Source: Thiotrichaceae bacterium (lineage in GTDB: Bacteria > Pseudomonadota > Gammaproteobacteria > Beggiatoales > Beggiatoaceae). From it: DNA of 38,948 nucleotides. The notes under the pieces were generated by a model that saw nothing but the letters and a program-made list of their open reading frames with translations, searched no databases and was not told the DNA's origin. The translations under genes and the position numbers were made by a program. Of the stretch, positions 16,019-23,881 are shown piece by piece (the first letter of the stretch is position 1; each line of letters starts with the position of its first letter). The DNA lies in NCBI GenBank assembly GCA_029939505.1, contig JAOZSV010000014.1:1-38948 (forward strand), written 5' to 3'.

Positions 16019-16780
16019 GTGAATACGCCATTAAATATTCAACATGGGCATCTGAACTTCCAACCCCGTCTCATTGGTAAAGAAAAGGCTTGTTTTCGTC
16101 TCATGAAATTGTTTCCTCAATTCGTGTTTGACATTGCTAAATTAGAAGGGAGTCCATATACATTTCCACAAGTACAAACTTTATTAGAAGGCATTACAAT
16201 TGGCGGAAAGCGTTTAGAAGATCAACAATTAATTTTAAATCAACGCGATAGTTTACAACGGTTGTTACGTCTGGTCAAAAAATATAAATTTATGATAACA
16301 AAGGATATTTTTTGTCAATTACATGAACTTGTCGTTTATGAAGAAGCATTAACTTGGGGAAAATTCCGTGATGGTTCTGTGAGTATTGCCGGTACAGATT
16401 ATTCTCCACCAGAAAGTATGCAATTAGATCACATTTTTGGAGAAATAGTCAATTACTTACAAACGATTCAAAATCCATTAGAAAGTGCGATGTTATTCTT
16501 TTTAATGGGCAGTTTAGCCCAGTTTTTTTTCGACGGTAACAAACGAACGAGTCGCTTAATGATGAATGGCTTATTATTAAGTTCTGGAATAGATGCGATT
16601 AGTATTCCGGCTAAGAAAAAATTAGCGTTTAATAAAAAAATGTTGGCTTTTTATAACACAAGAAACGCGAACGATCTGCTCAAATTCTTATGCAGTATCG
16701 CGGGTTATCGAATCAAAAAATATAAAAACAATTACATTAATGGTGAATGGTTAATGGTTAATGTAACTACTCAGCCTTGA
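16019..16780 (+). CDS. Fic/DOC-family protein with Gln at the catalytic His position
   Basis: Fic proteins usually transfer AMP to hydroxyl side chains using HPFx(D/E)GN(G/K)R. Here the motif is Q168-F-F-F-D172-G-N-K-R176-T-S-R179, so the phosphate-binding loop is kept but the catalytic His is Gln. A Fic inhibitory-helix-like element (AKLEGSPYTFPQV, 40-52) sits N-terminal, and the C-terminal part (MNGLLLSSGIDAISIPA ... FNKKMLAFY) fits a Fic subgroup. The GTG start at 16019 has AGGGAG about 12 bases upstream; this is weak support. The last six codons (NVTTQP) and the stop are supplied by a family C repeat end. It may be inactive in AMPylation or have another activity; I recall related proteins with Q here but cannot verify. 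Confidence 0.8.
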   Translation: MNTPLNIQHGHLNFQPRLIGKEKACFRLMKLFPQFVFDIAKLEGSPYTFPQVQTLLEGITIGGKRLEDQQLILNQRDSLQRLLRLVKKYKFMITKDIFCQLHELVVYEEALTWGKFRDGSVSIAGTDYSPPESMQLDHIFGEIVNYLQTIQNPLESAMLFFLMGSLAQFFFDGNKRTSRLMMNGLLLSSGIDAISIPAKKKLAFNKKMLAFYNTRNANDLLKFLCSIAGYRIKKYKNNYINGEWLMVNVTTQP

Positions 16781-16979
16781 GATAAATCTATTCGAGGTTT
16801 CAGTTTTTCTTCAAAAAACGAAAGCCTCGAATGCTAACAGCTAAAACAGGCTAAAGCGTTAAGGGCGAATACGCAGGTTCGCCCCTACAATTACAGGGCG
16901 ATTTATTAGGTAAATGTCGGGTTACGTTATCACGCGACGCTTGATAAGCTAACCCAACCTACTATACTGAGTAGTTACA
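16762..16979. mobile_element. Family C element, 218 bp, with nested palindromes
   Basis: The ends TGTAACTACTCAG (16762-16774) and CTGAGTAGTTACA (16967-16979) are perfect inverted repeats. Inside are a family A unit (16791-16831), a hairpin of the GGCGAATACGCAGGTTCGCC type (16862-16880), and one arm of family F (GTCGGGTTACGTTATCACG...). No open frame of note. It overlaps the end of the Fic gene. Confidence 0.75.
16791..16831. repeat. Family A palindrome, imperfect
   Basis: The ends TTCGAGG and CCTCGAA are kept, but the variable words do not match (TTTCAG against CGAAAG), so this copy has decayed or is a recombinant of two types. Confidence 0.75.
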
Positions 16980-17155
16980 AGTATTTTTAAAACATAAATG
17001 TAGTAGAATACTAAGGAATGAGACTTTAATCACTTCCAATTAAGCCAAACCTGACAGGTTTAGTTTTGTGTTTTATTAAATTTTCATTCCTTAGTTTCGG
17101 GTATTATTGAATTCTCATTCCTAATTTTCATTTTTTCACTCTTCATTCACTTAAA

Positions 17156-18412
17156 ATGCAACGTCGTTATTTCATTAGTTTATTAGGGTTATTAGGCGTA
17201 AGCGGATTATCCGTTTATAGTTTTAACAAGTTTAAAATATTTAAATATTGGCCAGACAATAATCAATTCTTTAACAGCTGCTTAGACAGTCAATTACCTG
17301 AAAAATTGGCAAAGCATGAAGTCATCTTATCCGCTTTTGATGGTATTGACAGCACACAAGTCTGGGATGGGCATGTTCACTTAATAGGTGTCGGCGATTC
17401 TGATAGCGGTATTTGGATTAATCCCCGTTCACGAAACATATTATATTTCAAAGATTATGCACAATTTCGTTTTTATCTAAACGCCTCATGTCCATCACCT
17501 AATATGTCAATAGATGAAGGGTTTGTGGCCCGTTTAAAAAGTTTACATTGGGGGCAACGAGAATCACATTTTGTCTTGTTAGCATTCGATTATACTTACA
17601 ATGAGCAAGGCAAACGTCTCCCTGATAAAACGGCCTTTTACACGCCAAATAGCTACGCAGCGCGTATTCACAAAGAATCACCAAACACTTTTGAATGGTT
17701 AGCCTCCATTCATCCCTATCGAAAAGACTGTGTTGAAGCATTGGAAAAAGCGATTTTTGATGGAGCAAGGGGGGTCAAATGGCTGCCACCTGCTCAAGGT
17801 ATAAATCCTGCGTCACCGCTCTGTGATCGTTTTTATAAAGCACTGGCTTATTGGGATATACCTTTATTATGTCATGGTGGCGAAGAACGTGCAGTCAATG
17901 GTGCTCAAATTCAAGAATACGGTAATCCTTTACTATTACGAAGGGCTTTAGATCAGGGAGTCAAAGTCGTTATTGCACATTGTGCTTCATTAGGGACTAA
18001 TCGTGATATTGATAAAGGGTCAAATGGACCTATTACATCCAATTTCGAGTTATTTAGCCGCCTGATGGACGAAGTTCGTTATGAAGGACGCTTATTTGCT
18101 GACATTTCTGCCATCATACTCAAAAGTCATTTATCATGTATAAAAACACTGATTACTCGCATCGACTGGCATCACCGCTTACTTTATGGTTCTGATTACC
18201 CACTTCCTGCGGTCATACCGATAATTTCTTTGAAATTACTTCAAGAAAAACAGTATATTACTGCTGAACAAGCCAAAATATTAGAACAAGTGCGCGAACA
18301 TAATGCCCTGTTATTTAATTTTGTACTGATGCGTCATTTACAAGTGGAGGGGGAACGTTTTAGCCTCCCTGTTTTTCATACACGCTCACTGTGGACAGGT
18401 ACGAGGAAATGA
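17156..18412 (+). CDS. Membrane-anchored metal-dependent hydrolase (amidohydrolase_2 type)
   Basis: This is a 418-residue TIM-barrel hydrolase. It has the HxH metal motif on the first strand (WDGHVHLIG), a Lys-containing strand end (GARGVKWLPP), HGGEE and a later His strand (VVIAHCASLG), and the C-terminal Asp strand LLYGSDYPLP. This is the order of the amidohydrolase_2 family, which hydrolyses or decarboxylates small substrates. The N-terminus MQRRYFISLLGLLGVSGLS is a hydrophobic anchor preceded by RR, perhaps a Tat or lipid-free signal, so the enzyme probably faces the periplasm. No clear ribosome site precedes the ATG. Repeats lie on both sides and no neighbour hints at the substrate. Confidence 0.85.
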   Translation: MQRRYFISLLGLLGVSGLSVYSFNKFKIFKYWPDNNQFFNSCLDSQLPEKLAKHEVILSAFDGIDSTQVWDGHVHLIGVGDSDSGIWINPRSRNILYFKDYAQFRFYLNASCPSPNMSIDEGFVARLKSLHWGQRESHFVLLAFDYTYNEQGKRLPDKTAFYTPNSYAARIHKESPNTFEWLASIHPYRKDCVEALEKAIFDGARGVKWLPPAQGINPASPLCDRFYKALAYWDIPLLCHGGEERAVNGAQIQEYGNPLLLRRALDQGVKVVIAHCASLGTNRDIDKGSNGPITSNFELFSRLMDEVRYEGRLFADISAIILKSHLSCIKTLITRIDWHHRLLYGSDYPLPAVIPIISLKLLQEKQYITAEQAKILEQVREHNALLFNFVLMRHLQVEGERFSLPVFHTRSLWTGTRK

Positions 18413-18471
18413 ATGATGAATGTTAAATTGTTAGTTAAATCAATCGTTTAAAGATAAATTTTAAACCATCA

Positions 18472-18621
18472 TTGTCACTACTCTGCCTTGAAACCAATTT
18501 CAAGGCGAAAAGCTACTCAGGGCAACCATAAAGGATTGCCCCTACAACAATATTCTTATTAATACGGACGAAAATATTCTTATGTAGGGGCAATCCCTTG
18601 TGGTTGCCCTGAATAGTTACA
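18472..18621. repeat. Family C element with GGGCAACC inner arms
   Basis: Degenerate ends TTGTCACTACTCTG and GAATAGTTACA enclose GGGCAACCATAAAGGATTGC and GCAATCCCTTGTGGTTGCCC. The same inner arms appear in the intact element at 20290-20403. A family A palindrome follows at 18664-18701 and a CCTTGATA/CAAGG hairpin at 18711-18730. They fill the 365-bp gap. Confidence 0.75.
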
Positions 18622-18663
18622 AACAATTTAATCAATCTTCTTTCAGTCTGCTTTAGCAGACTA

Positions 18664-18701
18664 TTCGAGGTTTTAGTTTTCAAAAAAACTAAAACCTCGA
18701 A
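18664..18701. repeat. Family A palindrome
   Basis: TTCGAGGTTTTAGTTTT pairs with AAAACTAAAACCTCGAA; this is the short version (38 bp) of the unit found in tandem at 8024. Confidence 0.9.
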
Positions 18702-18777
18702 TGCTTTCAGCCTTGATATTTATCTCAAGGCTGGGTAGTGGCATAATTTATAATTCATAATTCATAATTAAATTGAT

Positions 18778-19131
18778 ATGATTATTTCAAAACAACAGCG
18801 CATACAACGCATTTTTAAACAATTACCTTCCGAGCAACAAGCGACTTTATTGGCTTTTGCAGAATTTTTACACGCACGTTTAGTTGAACAACCGGAGCCG
18901 CTTCCTATACCTCAAATAAAGCCACGTCTTCCCGACGAAACGGTTGTGGGTGCGATCAAGCGTCTTGCACAAAGCTATCCGATGCTTGATAAAGCGGTGA
19001 TGCTCAATGAAACTTCTCATCTAATGACTGAATTTATGGTACAAGGGCGTGATAAAATGGAAGTGATTGATGAACTAGAAGCCGTATTTTTACGATATTA
19101 CAATAAATTGATTAAAGAGAAAACGACATGA
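18778..19131 (+). CDS. Small conserved protein coupled to the downstream permease
   Basis: This 117-residue soluble protein is unrecognised by name. The N-terminal half has two amphipathic helices (QQRIQRIFKQLPSEQQATLL, AFAEFLHARL), then a proline-rich link (QPEPLPIPQIKPRLP) and a helical C-terminal half (VVGAIKRLAQSYPMLDKAVM ... VIDELEAVFLRYY). The LP.E.Q..LL.FAEFL pattern resembles DUF2281-like helical proteins. The stop overlaps the ATG of the permease gene (ATGA), so the two are translationally coupled and probably act together; no function can be given. Confidence 0.8.
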   Translation: MIISKQQRIQRIFKQLPSEQQATLLAFAEFLHARLVEQPEPLPIPQIKPRLPDETVVGAIKRLAQSYPMLDKAVMLNETSHLMTEFMVQGRDKMEVIDELEAVFLRYYNKLIKEKTT

Positions 19132-20231
19132 TAAGAGTTATCAAAGATTGGCTTCATCGTTATTTTTCTGATCCCCAAGCAGTATTCATAGCGATATTAT
19201 TAGTCTCAAGTTTCACGATTTTAATGACAATGAATGAAATGCTGGCGCCTGTATTAGCAAGTCTGGTGATTGCTTATCTGCTAGATGGGGTTGTTGAAAA
19301 AATGCACTTATGGCATATTCCACGTTCACTTGCGGTTTTTATTGTCTATTCAGGCTTCATTACTCTATTGATGTTTATTATCGTTGTTTTATTGCCTTTA
19401 GTCTCGTATCAATTAACACAACTGATTCAAGAATTACCCTCAATGGTGGCGCGAGGGCATCAATTGTTACAAGACTTACCGGAGAAATATGAGATAATCT
19501 CCGCTGAGCAAGTTGAGGGCATTATTAACTCAATACGCATTAAAGTCGATCAAATCGCTCGAATAATATTATCTTATTCATTGGCTTCCATCCCAGCCGT
19601 AATTACTTTACTGGTTTATTCGATTTTAGTTCCATTATTGGTGTTTTTTTTCCTCAAAGACAAAGATAAAATTATCAAATGGATCGTGGCATTTTTACCT
19701 AAAGAACATAGCGTTGCCAAAAAGGTTTGGTTTGAAATGGACGCGCAAATGGGCAATTATGTTCGTGGCAAAGTCTATGAGGTTTTTATCGTCGGTACAT
19801 TTAGCTATTTTCCATTCGCCTATATGGACTTGAATTATGCATCGCTATTAGCGGTACTTGTTGGATTATCTGTTATTATTCCTTACGTGGGAGCGGTGGT
19901 GGTGACATTTCCCGTATTCTTAGTCGCCTATTTCCAATGGGGAATTGGTTCAGATTTTTTTTGGGTGATGGGAATGTATGGCTTTATTCAAGGATTAGAC
20001 GGCAATGTTTTAGTACCATTGTTATTTTCTGAAGCGGTCAATTTACATCCTGTGGCGATTATCGTCGCCGTATTAGTTTTTGGTGGAATATGGGGATTTT
20101 GGGGCGTATTTTTTGCGATTCCTTTAGCCACATTAGTTAAAGCGCTACTGTCCGCTTGGCCTCGTTCACCTCTCCCTCCTCAAGAGGAAGTAAATACTCA
20201 ACCACCTCAGCAAGTCGTTGAGCAGAGTTAA
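19128..20231 (+). CDS. AI-2E family / PerM-type permease
   Basis: This 367-residue inner-membrane protein has about eight helices in the arrangement of the AI-2E transporter (PerM, YdiK, TqsA) family: two N-terminal helices (VFIAILLVSSFTILMTM; LAPVLASLVIAYLLDGVV), a central soluble stretch with LIQELPSMVARGHQLLQ, then helices with VPLLVFFFLKDKDKI, the YVRGKVYE motif and SVIIPYVGAVVVTFPVF, and DGNVLVPLLFSEAVNLHPVA. The substrate is unknown for most members; export of quorum signals or sodium/proton exchange has been reported for some. The C-terminal tail is proline- and glutamine-rich. It overlaps the upstream gene by four bases. Confidence 0.9.
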   Translation: MIRVIKDWLHRYFSDPQAVFIAILLVSSFTILMTMNEMLAPVLASLVIAYLLDGVVEKMHLWHIPRSLAVFIVYSGFITLLMFIIVVLLPLVSYQLTQLIQELPSMVARGHQLLQDLPEKYEIISAEQVEGIINSIRIKVDQIARIILSYSLASIPAVITLLVYSILVPLLVFFFLKDKDKIIKWIVAFLPKEHSVAKKVWFEMDAQMGNYVRGKVYEVFIVGTFSYFPFAYMDLNYASLLAVLVGLSVIIPYVGAVVVTFPVFLVAYFQWGIGSDFFWVMGMYGFIQGLDGNVLVPLLFSEAVNLHPVAIIVAVLVFGGIWGFWGVFFAIPLATLVKALLSAWPRSPLPPQEEVNTQPPQQVVEQS

Positions 20232-20248
20232 TCGAAAGTCCTTTTGAC

Positions 20249-20479
20249 TTAGTACAGCGGATTTTAGAATACAACGGATTTAAAAAAAATGTAACTACTC
20301 AGGGCAACCACAAGGGATTGCCCCTACATCAGAAGATTTTCGTCACTCAACATAAGAATATTGTTGTAGGGGCAATCCTTTATGGTTGCCCTGAGTAGTT
20401 ACAAAAAAATGTTGTTTAACATTAACACTATGATTTTATTATATTTAATCCGTTTATTTCTCAAATCCGTTGTACTCAG
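20249..20479. repeat. Family B element split by a family C element
   Basis: The outer arms TAGTACAGCGGATTTTAGAA (20249 on) and TCAAATCCGTTGTACTCA (to 20479) match the uninterrupted unit at 12207-12308. In its middle, after AAAAAAAATG, comes the perfect family C element (20290-20403), and then CAAAAAAATG and the rest of the unit (TTAACACTATGATTTTATTA). This gives the order of insertion: C came after B. Confidence 0.8.
20290..20403. mobile_element. Intact 114-bp family C element
   Basis: The terminal repeats are TGTAACTACTCAGGGCAACC and its complement, continuing as AAGGGATTGCCCCTACA, about 37 bp each with few mismatches. It has no coding capacity and looks like a MITE. AAAAAAATG occurs on both sides of TAACTACTCAG...CTGAGTAGTTA and may be a target duplication. 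Confidence 0.75.
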
Positions 20480-20517
20480 TATTATACTGTAATAACTTAA
20501 ATTAGAGTATCAACACC

Positions 20518-23484
20518 ATGTCACCATCAAGCCTCCTACAATCCTTATTCGGCTCACTACTCGACAGCCCGGCTGTCGTCGAAATCGCTTCTCAGGCAGG
20601 TAAAAATGCCCTTTCCCTGATTCAGAAACATTTTACCTACAGTGCTTATGAAATCAGCAAAACCTATCAAGAGAGTTATGGCTATGCCCTGGGCGCAATT
20701 CGCGTTGGAGTCGCTGCACCTGATAAAACGTTCGCTTTTACTGATAAAATTTTTCAGTCGAAAATTACCCGCGAATTTGCGGCGCAAATCGAAAAACATT
20801 ACTTTCAGCCTTTTGCTGAAAAACGCGATGCTGAAGATTTATCCCATTTTAGAAAACAACTCGTTGATAATATTAACGTTTTATCGAAACGCGCTGAAAA
20901 ATTCCAATTTGAGAAAGTCACTGAAGAAGATTTAGTTGCCCTGATTAATCCTCAAAAGACAATTGCCATTACTGATTTAGTCATTGAGCAAATCGCGCCT
21001 TTGGATGATCTCGTTGCTGATTTTTTTCGTTACGAAGGGCTTTTAGGAAACGCGCTACTTTTTTTCTTTCGGGAATGCCTTCGTCGAGATGAACGGCTGA
21101 AAACGACTCAAGCCCTGTTGCAACGTGAGGGCTTATGTGTAACAGTGCAAGATATCCAAAGTGAATTGACTGCCATTGAAGGGCGTATTATCGAAGCCAT
21201 TAAAAAGAAATCACCGATTTTGGAGTTGGCGCAACGCCAGAATCAATTGATAGAAGTTGAAACGGCTTGGCAAACGCGCCATGCTCAATTAATCCAATTT
21301 AACCAGTGTTTTGAAAATCAATTAGGTGAATTGCTCTCCTGGGCAGAAAATATTTATTTCGCCCTTGAAAATCTCCAAGAGCAGGTTGAGGAAACTAATG
21401 AAAATGTGAAAGAAACTAAGAGTTTAGTCGAAGAGGTTTTGGATAAAGTCACGGCTCTCTTGGCGCGTCAAAATGTTTCTGCCCAAATTAAGCCCCGTGA
21501 TGAATTTACGCATCATAATAGCAGAAGTTTGGAATTGATTCAGGAGGTGTTTAGCCAATTAAAACTGGTTTCTTCAAAAACGCCTGAATATTATCGCGCC
21601 TCTATTTTAGTTGGTAGTGCTTTATCTTCAAGCGGGGATTTGGAACGCGCTTCACGGTTATTTCAGCAAACCATTGAAAATTCTCAGGATTCTGCGGAAA
21701 AGGCATTGGCGCATTTTAATTTATTTCAAGTGCAATTGCGGAATAAAGCGTTTGGCGATGCTCTGAAAAATTTAGAAACCGCGATTGAAATTGATTTTCA
21801 ACAATATTCCCTCCATGATACCCATAGATATCCAATGAAACGGATTTTAGGGGCGGGCGGTATGGGCTGCGTGTTTTTATGTGGATATCGCTTGAAAAAA
21901 AATAAGCGTGTGGCAGTGAAATGTTTTTGGGAAAATCGCAAAGGCTCACGCGATGAGATTTTTCGTGAACCCCTATTAATGGCTGAGATTGCGGGCGAAT
22001 GGGTGCCTGAGCCGTTGGATTATGGGTATTTTGATAATGCTCAACAAGCGCGTGCCTTTTTTGTCACAGAATATATTGATGATGCGATAGATGGGGAAGC
22101 GTGGCTAGAAAAAAATGGGCATCTCAACGTCAAAACTGCCCTTCCCGTTGCCATCCAAATTGCTCAGGGCTTACAAATTGCTCATCAAGCGGGGATTTTT
22201 CATTTGAATTTAAAGCCCGCGAATATTTTGCTAAAAAAGACCTCTGAGGTTTCCAAAACCTCAGAGGTCTCAATTTCGGTTAAAATCATCGACTTTGGTT
22301 TATCACAAGTGGCGAATTCTTTGCGGGATGAGGTGGCAGGGCAGAAAACCCGCACGGGTTTGACGACTTTTGGGCAAGCGATATTTGGTACTTTAGATTA
22401 TGCCCCGCCAGAGCAACAGGGCTATATCCAATTTGGTGAACCGAGTGCGAAAAGCGATATTTTTGCGTTTGGAAAAACGCTCTATCGTCTGCTCACGGGT
22501 GAAATGCCTTTGGAAGTGGAGCCAGAAGCTTTAGAAGATGCCCCGAATTGGTATAAGTTACTTTATAGTTGTACGCGCACTAATCCCGCAAAACGCCCTC
22601 AATCTGTAGAGGAATTGATACGTCTTTTAAAGGCGATTGAAACGGTTTCGGAGACGAAAACGAGTGAAACCCAACAGGGCAAACTTTTCCAATTTGAAAT
22701 CGTCACCGTTAATAATAAAGGCAAAATCACTCACCGCGAAGAAAAACAAGCCAATTATCAAACTGAAGACTTGGGCAATGGCGTAACGCTGGAAATGGTT
22801 TATATCCCAGGGGGAACGTTTAAGATGGGTTCACCTGAAACTGAAAAAAGAAGAGATAGCGATGAAAGCCCCCAGCATCAAGTAACGGTTCAACCCTTCT
22901 TTATGGCTAAATATCCCATCACCCAAGCCCAATGGCAAGCGGTGATGGGCAAGAATCCCTCCTATTTTAAAGGTGAAAAACGCCCAGTAGAAACAGTTTC
23001 GTGGGATTATGCTGTCAAATTCTGTCAGCGATTATCTGAAAAAACAGGTAAAGACTATCGCTTACCCAGTGAAGCGGAATGGGAATATGCCTGTCGTGCG
23101 GGAACAACGACGCCCTTTTACTTTGGGGAAACGATAACGACGGATTTGGCGAACTATGATGGTGATTATACCTACGCCTCTGAACCAGAAGGGGTTTATC
23201 GTGGAGAAACAACCGATGTGGGTAATTTTCCGCCGAATAGTTTTGGCTTGTACGATATGCACGGTAATGTTTGGGAATGGTGCGCTGATAATTGGCATAA
23301 TAATTATAAGGGTGCGCCGAGTGATGGAAGTGTCTGGGGGAAAGGGAATAGTGGGCAGCCTGTGATTCGCGGTGGCTCGTGGTTCAACGAACCGTGGAAC
23401 GTGCGAGCAGCGTTCCGTAGCTGGAACTCGCATGACTACCGCTACGGCAGCGTGGGGTTTCGCCTCGCCAGGATAACTCTTTGA
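20518..23484 (+). CDS. Protein kinase fused to a formylglycine-generating-enzyme-like domain
   Basis: This 988-residue protein has three parts. Residues 1-330 are helical with a coiled coil near 280-315; 340-425 look like TPR helices. A Ser/Thr kinase domain spans about 437-705, with the glycine loop GAGGMGCVF, VAVK, and DFG at 592-594. The catalytic loop reads H562-L-N564-L-K566-P-A-N569, so the usual catalytic Asp of HRD is Asn. Eleven residues (575-585, TSEVSKTSEVS), encoded by a palindromic repeat, sit between this loop and the DFG strand. Residues about 755-985 form an FGE-sulfatase/C-type-lectin-fold domain (GGTFKMGSPE, YRLPSEAEWEYACRAG, GLYDMHGNVWEWCAD, RGGSW ... GFRLA). The catalytic Cys pair of true FGE is not seen, so it is more likely a binding domain. 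The last ~100 bp resemble a retroelement-diversified region. No signal peptide. Confidence 0.9.
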   Translation: MSPSSLLQSLFGSLLDSPAVVEIASQAGKNALSLIQKHFTYSAYEISKTYQESYGYALGAIRVGVAAPDKTFAFTDKIFQSKITREFAAQIEKHYFQPFAEKRDAEDLSHFRKQLVDNINVLSKRAEKFQFEKVTEEDLVALINPQKTIAITDLVIEQIAPLDDLVADFFRYEGLLGNALLFFFRECLRRDERLKTTQALLQREGLCVTVQDIQSELTAIEGRIIEAIKKKSPILELAQRQNQLIEVETAWQTRHAQLIQFNQCFENQLGELLSWAENIYFALENLQEQVEETNENVKETKSLVEEVLDKVTALLARQNVSAQIKPRDEFTHHNSRSLELIQEVFSQLKLVSSKTPEYYRASILVGSALSSSGDLERASRLFQQTIENSQDSAEKALAHFNLFQVQLRNKAFGDALKNLETAIEIDFQQYSLHDTHRYPMKRILGAGGMGCVFLCGYRLKKNKRVAVKCFWENRKGSRDEIFREPLLMAEIAGEWVPEPLDYGYFDNAQQARAFFVTEYIDDAIDGEAWLEKNGHLNVKTALPVAIQIAQGLQIAHQAGIFHLNLKPANILLKKTSEVSKTSEVSISVKIIDFGLSQVANSLRDEVAGQKTRTGLTTFGQAIFGTLDYAPPEQQGYIQFGEPSAKSDIFAFGKTLYRLLTGEMPLEVEPEALEDAPNWYKLLYSCTRTNPAKRPQSVEELIRLLKAIETVSETKTSETQQGKLFQFEIVTVNNKGKITHREEKQANYQTEDLGNGVTLEMVYIPGGTFKMGSPETEKRRDSDESPQHQVTVQPFFMAKYPITQAQWQAVMGKNPSYFKGEKRPVETVSWDYAVKFCQRLSEKTGKDYRLPSEAEWEYACRAGTTTPFYFGETITTDLANYDGDYTYASEPEGVYRGETTDVGNFPPNSFGLYDMHGNVWEWCADNWHNNYKGAPSDGSVWGKGNSGQPVIRGGSWFNEPWNVRAAFRSWNSHDYRYGSVGFRLARITL
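22239..22269. repeat. Palindrome inserted in frame in the kinase domain
   Basis: The perfect 14-bp arms GACCTCTGAGGTTT and AAACCTCAGAGGTC flank CCA. It is the same palindrome as at 65-97. It encodes a near-duplicate of TSEVSK and leaves the frame intact. Confidence 0.92.
23368..23475 (+). other. Candidate variable region of a diversity-generating retroelement target
   Basis: The end of the C-type-lectin-fold domain reads RGGSWFNEPWNVRAAFRSWN then SHDYRYGSVGFRLA. The 102 bp from 23371 are 64% GC against an AT-rich gene. The changeable codons are TTC, TGG, AGC, TCG, TAC, GGC, as expected if AAC or AGG codons of a template were changed at A, while framework codons (GTGCGAGCAGCG, GTGGGGTTTCGCCTCGCC) stay constant. 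The GC-rich end is followed by a hairpin (23521-23533). No template repeat or reverse transcriptase is in the window, so diversification would have to act in trans. Confidence 0.5.
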
Positions 23485-23520
23485 TATTTAACGCTTTTAT
23501 CTATCGTTTTTTGTCTGTGG

Positions 23521-23543
23521 GGCAGCGCCTGCCGTTTTTTTTT
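23521..23543 (+). terminator. Likely intrinsic terminator of the kinase-FGE gene
   Basis: GGCAGCGCCTGCC forms a GC-rich hairpin, followed by a run of nine T. It lies 37 bp after the stop. A GC hairpin shortly after a variable region is also known in Bordetella phage retroelements, so a second role is possible. Confidence 0.7.
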
Positions 23544-23591
23544 AGGGGTATTTCCGTATTTGTTGTAGGGTTATTGATTGGTTTAATTATT

Positions 23592-23866
23592 CAGTACAGC
23601 AGGATGAGTACAGCGGATTTCGGATTGAGTACAACAGGATGAGTACAGCGGATTTGAGAATACAACGGATTTTTTTTCAATCTGTTGCATTCCGAAATCC
23701 GCTGTACTCAACCTCAAATCAATCCGTTGCATTCTCAAATCCGCTGTACTCATCCCGCTGTACTGATCATTAATCCGTTACATTCCGAAATCCGCTGTAC
23801 TCATCCAGCTGTACTCACCCCATTGTACTCAACCCCATTGTACTCACCCCATTGTACTCAACCTCT
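23592..23866. repeat. Dense array of family B half-sites
   Basis: Many copies of GAGTACAGCGGATTT, GAGTACAACAGGAT and, in the opposite sense, AAATCCGCTGTACTCA, AATCCGTTGCATTC and CCCATTGTACTCA are packed together. Left units point one way and right units the other, so the array can fold on itself. Open frames here are artefacts of the repeat. Confidence 0.85.
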
Positions 23867-23881
23867 ATATTGATTACACTA

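Noticed and set aside
23485-23600. Template repeat of a diversity-generating retroelement next to the kinase-FGE gene
   Set aside because: No second copy of the GTGGGGTTTCGCCTC stretch and no reverse transcriptase was found in the window.
23592-23873. Open frame MHSEIRCTQPQ... and CRISPR-like look of the array
   Set aside because: Units are degenerate, in both orientations, with no constant repeat/spacer lengths and no cas genes; the frame is repeat DNA.
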